Below, in pieces: positions 9,772-13,453 of a DNA stretch of 13,453 nt. How positions within the stretch are numbered: position 1 is the first letter of the stretch; every line of letters begins with the position of its first letter. Both the position numbers and the translations under genes were made by a program. The notes under the pieces are model-generated. The model saw only the letters and a list, made by a program, of their open reading frames with translations. It had not been told where the DNA came from and searched no databases. This DNA comes from Cladosporium sp. IMV 00045 (Eukaryota; Ascomycota; Dothideomycetes; Cladosporiales; Cladosporiaceae): contig MSJI02000958.1 of NCBI GenBank assembly GCA_001931905.2, positions 1 through 13,453 on the forward strand, in the 5' to 3' direction.

Positions 9772-11634
9772 ATGGGCGACCGGCATATCAGCGTTGATCG
9801 CTCGGCATTGGAAGGCGGCGTTCCTACATCTGGAAACCAGCGAAAAGAGCAGTACGATGTGCCCAAATCATTTGCCTGGGATGCACTAACTCCTCCAGAC
9901 TACCTTTTCACGCACAACTAGACGATCTGACCCAGCCTCGCGCTGGATCATCTCATCAAATGGACGGGAACGCAGCTCGACCCTTCGACTTTCGCCAAAT
10001 GTCAAACGCTCTGCCACCCGTCAACCCAGGGCCGTCATCTATGGATGGCCGACGCCCTTCGGCGCAATACGCTGTGCCGTCACCGACCGGTATGATGGGA
10101 CCAGGACCTTATCAATATAACGTACCAGCACCTCAATATGGCCATCAGCGTCCCGATTCAGCAGCATTTGCTAGAGCAAACCAGCAGGCGTACCTCCCGC
10201 AGAACTACGCAACACCACCTGGACAATACCATATGGCGAGCAGACCGCAAACAGCACATATACAGACGCAGCCCCCTTACCCTCGGGTGGACCCTTATGC
10301 TTACGGCGTGGCCCAGCCTGCTTACTCACCCGTGGATATGAGATACCAGCAACATTCATACCCGATCGGATACGGCGCACCAGGTGGCTATGGCGACATG
10401 AGTACGTATTTCGGATTTTTGTCACATACCAGTTCCAATGACTGACATGTTTTGGTTAGGCCAATTCCCTCCTCGCCGTGATTCGGAACCCGCAGCAGCA
10501 ATCCCATCCTTCCCTCGAGGCCCACCACGCAAGCCGAAACAATCCGGACACGCACTTTGGGTCGGCAACCTACCCCCTGCCGCAAATGTCACCGACCTCA
10601 AAGACCACTTTTCGCGAGATGCCACTACCGACATTCAAAGCCTTTTCTTGATTTCAAAGAGTAACTGCGCCTTCGTAAATTACCGGACAGAAGCTGCATG
10701 CGTTGCGGCCATGAATCGCTTCCACGACTCGAGATTTCACGGCACGCGTCTGGTGTGTCGCTTGAGAAGAGGATCCGCGAGTACCACCACCGCCGCCTCC
10801 ACAGCCCCTGCGGCCGATGTGCCGCCTGCTACTGGAACTCCGCTTGACGGTGTCGACGGCGTCGCAGATGACGGGATTCCAGACCCAGTCATTGTCGGCG
10901 GCACTCCTCAGGCCTCAATCAAAGCAGGCCAGGAAAAGGCCTCTCCGTCCGAGCCAGCAGCGCCTAAAGTCCCTGAAAAGTTCTTCATCGTGAAGAGTTT
11001 GACGCTGCAGGACCTCGAGGCCAGCGTACGAAACGGCATCTGGGCGACGCAATCACACAACGAAGCAAATCTGAACAAGGCTTACGCCGAGGCGGACAAC
11101 GTGTACTTGGTCTTCTCCGCCAACAAGTCTGGCGAATACTTTGGCTATGCGCGCATGGCATCGCCTATCTCTGGTGAACCCGTTCCGATTGGATCAGCAC
11201 CGCCCGCCCAATCTCCAGTCCGACCGACTACAAGCGATGGTCCGAAATCCATCCCTACGCCCGCGACCGAGACCGCACCCCGAGGACGCATTATCGACGA
11301 CTCCGCTCGTGGAACGATTTTCTGGGAGGCAGAATCGTCCGAAGATGAAGGAAACCCATCGCCGCAAAAAGAGGTGGAGGAAGAGAGCGGAAGCCAGGAT
11401 CTCGGAAGGCCGTTCAAGATCGAATGGGTTTCGACCACACGCCTGCCCTTTTACCGTACTAGGGGTCTGCGCAACTCGTGGAACGCGAACAGAGAAGTTA
11501 AAATTGCAAGAGATGGAACAGAATTGGAACCTTCGATTGGCAAGCGATTGGTGCAAATGTTCCATCGGCCGGCGCAGATGGTCGGCCCGCCGCCTCCCAT
11601 GATGCCAGGAGGGATGCCATACCCAATGGCGTAG
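9772..11634 (+). CDS. RRM-YTH domain RNA-binding protein, probable m6A reader
   Basis: YTH domains bind N6-methyladenosine in RNA through an aromatic cage, steering splicing, decay or meiotic mRNA fate. The model is exons 9772-9851, 9899-10401 and 10460-11634, 585 residues. Residues 1 to about 215 are disordered and rich in Q, Y, P and G. The RRM spans about 225-297, with RNP2 LWVGNL (227-232) and RNP1 SNCAFVNY (262-269); the usual first aromatic of RNP1 is Cys, while the second is kept. The YTH domain spans about 368-563: FFIVKSLTLQDLEASV, then cage Trp389 in GIWATQ, VYLVFSANKSGEYFGYARM, Trp483 in IFWEAE, and GRPFKIEWVSTTRLPF with NREVKIARDG. The last block resembles the YTHDC1 class more than the YTHDF class. 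The tail is M/P-rich. The start at 9772 was chosen because its exon splices in phase into a frame that is open before the next ATG at 9960. Starting at 9960 gives 538 residues. Confidence 0.9.
9852..9898 (+). other. Intron 1 of the YTH gene
   Basis: This is a 47-nt intron with donor GTACGA, branch CACTAAC (CTAAC at 9886-9890) and acceptor CTCCAG ending at 9898. Exon 1 (80 nt) ends in phase 2, and the exon from 9899 supplies exactly the missing third base, so the reading frame runs on without a stop into the ATG at 9960 and beyond. Without splicing, the frame from 9772 ends at a TAG after 49 codons. The donor is weaker than consensus at its last base. Confidence 0.6.
10402..10459 (+). other. 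Intron 2 of the YTH gene
   Basis: This is a 58-nt intron with donor GTACGT at 10402, branch CTGAC at 10442-10446 and acceptor GGTTAG ending at 10459. It splits a serine codon after its first base and joins the GYGDM end of the Q/Y/P-rich region to QFPPRRDSEP ahead of the RRM. Read-through would meet stops in frame, so splicing is required. Confidence 0.9.
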
Positions 11635-11885
11635 GCGTGTGAAGAGGTGGTTATGAATATCAAGAGATGGCATTCCGTCAGCGAGGCTTGCTGTGAGTGT
11701 TTGTGATCTTTCCTTGCCAGGAGTACGCGATAGTGAGATTTGGCAAATTGGAAACGGGAAATATACCATTGGGATCAGTACATGGGCTGCTTCGACTGGC
11801 CACGGCGTTAAATGAATGAATTCGAAACTTCGATCAAAACCCCCCAGACTAGGTTTTGCACAGTAATTTCACGCGACGCCAAATA
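11635..11885 (+). other. 3' flank of the YTH gene
   Basis: This is non-coding sequence after the stop at 11632-11634 and probably includes the 3' untranslated region. AATGAATGAA near 11812 is a plausible degenerate poly(A) signal, but no AATAAA is present. No gene is supported on either strand. Confidence 0.4.
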
Positions 11886-11920
11886 CCGATCATGGCATGA
11901 CAGAGGTGTCGCATGATCGG
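11886..11920. repeat. Compact 35-nt hairpin downstream of the YTH gene
   Basis: CCGATCATG (11886-11894) and CATGATCGG (11912-11920) are exact reverse complements. Inside them, GACA (11899-11902) and TGTC (11907-11910) can pair around a GAGG tetraloop, so the structure is a 9-bp stem, an asymmetric internal loop and a 4-bp apical stem. It lies about 250 nt past the stop, so it may be in the 3' UTR or beyond it. Confidence 0.55.
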
Positions 11921-12480
11921 CGCACTTACGCGGTCTCAATATGCGTTTTCTGCCATCGGCAGCCGTGCCTTACGGGAACATTACGAAATCCACCAGTGCG
12001 AGCCTCCAAGGCATAGGATCAACAGCGACTTCGTTGCGACGGGTAGTAGAATCTGTTAAGTTGGAAGTTTCAATACAGACTCAATTTTGGCATTTCGGTC
12101 ATTACTGAGCAGGGAGCTGAATTCATATGAATTGGTCGACTGCTGTGCAGTAGCCAGCAATCATCAGACGAGCATACCGAGATGATCTGGACGAGCCGCG
12201 ATAGATGCGCTTTGGTTGTGACACAAACGGCATGGACGGAATGATACTGGACTTTTCGATGACGGAGGCCATCTGGGGTCGTCCATGTGGCGATACGTCG
12301 CAGGTACTCCAAAAAATTACCAGTTCATGGCAGATCGGCAGTTGGCATCACTATCGACATGCGGTCATTAGACGTTTTGAGAAGCGCTCTTTCAGATCGA
12401 TCGATCGATTTGAATAGGCAATACCAGTCCTAATTTGGATATGCTTATCGCTCTTCGATCTATAGGTCCGCACGCTTCGT
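11921..12480. other. Intergenic sequence, no supported gene
   Basis: Normal-composition intergenic DNA between the YTH gene and the mutated repeat. Frames of 70-80 codons around 12070-12417 on opposite strands overlap and have no motif. A GATC-phased run, GATCGATCGATCGA, lies at 12395-12408. A short inverted repeat, CGCTTCG/CGAAGCG, sits at 12473-12488, just at the composition change. Confidence 0.45.
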
Positions 12481-13453
12481 GCGAAGCGCTATCCGATTTA
12501 AATAGGCCTAGCGTAATACTGCCGTCGCACGCCGTCGTATTAATCGTCGTCGTAGTATAGGGCTCCGAGGCAGTTAGTTATCTAGCTAAGGGGACCTCCG
12601 AGGGTATAGTAGTAGTTCTTTAAATAATAGCCTATTTTAACTCCTTTAATAGCGATAAAAGCGATATCTTTAGGCTATAGCCTATACCTTCGCCTATACT
12701 AGCCTCGAAGGCCTCGTAGGCCTCGTCGTCGATACCGCCGCCTCTATCGCTTTTACTAGCTCCTTCGAATGTTATACTAGCCTACTATAGAGGTTATTAA
12801 AGTCGCTTAACTAAGGATTAAGAAGTAGTACTTCTATAGCTCGGAGTAAGGCATTTTAAGCTACGCTAGTAATTAAAGGGTACTATAATAACCGGGGGTA
12901 GAGTCTAATAGCTCTTATTCCCTAGTTAGCGAAGTAACCTATTAAGTATATAATTACCGTAGCTTACTAGGTTAGCTAATCGCGACCCTATAGCGCCGGT
13001 TCCTTATATATACGACGCTCCTACGTCGAAAGCGAAGGTAGCTTTTAGTTCTTATACGAAGTGCCTATTTAGTAGTAACTCGTCCTTTACGCTACTATAT
13101 ACTATTTAATTATCTATAACTACTATCGATAATTATCCTTTTATAACTCTAAAAGCTCTACCCCTAGTAGTAGCCCGGAGGACGATAGGATAGAGCTAGA
13201 ACTAATCTCTAAAGTATAACCTATTACTTTAAATTCGGATACGCTAACGTAGAATACGTAGATAGATAAAGTGTATTAAGAACGGGATAGGTTAGAGAGA
13301 GACTAGGCGCTATAGTAGGAGAGGTACCGTCTCTAGTAGGAGAAGCTAACTCTATAGTTATTAGAATAGCTTCGCGAAGAGGTCGTATAGCTACGACGTA
13401 CGTAGGACGCCGCTATACCGCCGACTATACGATAGAGTCCTATAGCGCCGGCC
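12481..13453. mobile_element. RIP-degraded repeat, probable transposon remnant, continuing past the window
   Basis: Composition changes sharply near 12480. From 12601 to the end (853 nt) I count only four CpA or TpG dinucleotides (TpG in the lines from 12721, 13021 and 13261; CpA in the line from 12841), where roughly a hundred would be expected by chance. TpA is very frequent and CpG is retained. This is the signature of RIP, which turns CpA into TpA on both strands of repeated DNA. TAG and TAA codons are spread through all frames, so nothing is expressible. No terminal repeats, target-site duplication or recognisable transposase/reverse transcriptase motif could be made out, so the element class is unknown. 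Confidence 0.85.
12702..12728. repeat. Three 9-bp tandem units, GCCTCGnnG, inside the RIP block
   Basis: GCCTCGAAG, GCCTCGTAG and GCCTCGTCG lie head to tail. The 9-bp (three-codon) period would fit a degenerated Ala-Ser repeat in an ancestral coding region. The middle unit's TAG is what RIP would make from CAG or TGG. Confidence 0.6.

Noticed and set aside
9772..9921. Independent 49-codon small protein gene
   Set aside because: The frame is better explained as exon 1 of the YTH gene read into its intron; an in-phase splice at 9852/9898 extends it to 585 residues. It would be real only if the intron is retained.
12070..12417. Frames of 70-80 codons on opposite strands downstream of the YTH gene
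   Set aside because: They overlap each other antisense, have no motif and abut the mutated repeat.
12601..13453. Low-GC centromere, origin or mitochondrial insertion as an explanation for the odd composition
   Set aside because: The block keeps many CpG and GC-rich runs; only CpA/TpG are missing. That fits RIP and not simple AT-richness or organelle DNA.

Overview
The window looks like nuclear DNA from a filamentous ascomycete, most likely a Dothideomycete-type mould. Three things point there: short introns (47-74 nt) with GTAnGn donors, CTGAC/CTAAC branch sites and CAG/TAG acceptors; fungal-type housekeeping proteins; and a terminal block mutated in the manner of repeat-induced point mutation (RIP). 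The exact genus cannot be read from the sequence alone. There is no sign of bacterial, CRISPR or plasmid content.

Layout. Positions 1-474 (minus strand) hold the first 133 codons of enolase, interrupted by one 74-nt intron. A probable 272-nt intron sits in its 5' untranslated leader (487-758). A divergent intergenic region of about 1.2 kb (759-1989) follows and contains a cluster of TACATGTA palindromes close to the next gene. Positions 1990-7837 (plus strand) hold an apparently complete STT4-type phosphatidylinositol 4-kinase of 1,930 residues, whose first coding exon appears to be only 8 nt long. A gene-poor stretch of 1.9 kb (7838-9771) has several short hairpins and tandem repeats but no gene I can support. 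Positions 9772-11634 (plus strand) hold a three-exon gene for a 585-residue RNA-binding protein with an RRM followed by a YTH domain, a probable N6-methyladenosine reader. A further intergenic stretch (11635-12480) contains a compact 35-nt hairpin. From about 12481 to the end is a degenerate repeat almost stripped of CpA and TpG.

The three genes are single-copy-type eukaryotic genes that happen to be neighbours. Enolase acts in glycolysis, STT4 supplies PI4P at the plasma membrane, and the YTH protein is expected to act on RNA. There is no operon-like logic and no evidence that they work together. I found no novel multi-gene system. The most informative unusual features are the extreme CpA-only RIP block, the interrupted YTH domain paired with an RRM, alternative N-terminal splicing options for that gene, and the tiny first coding exon of STT4.
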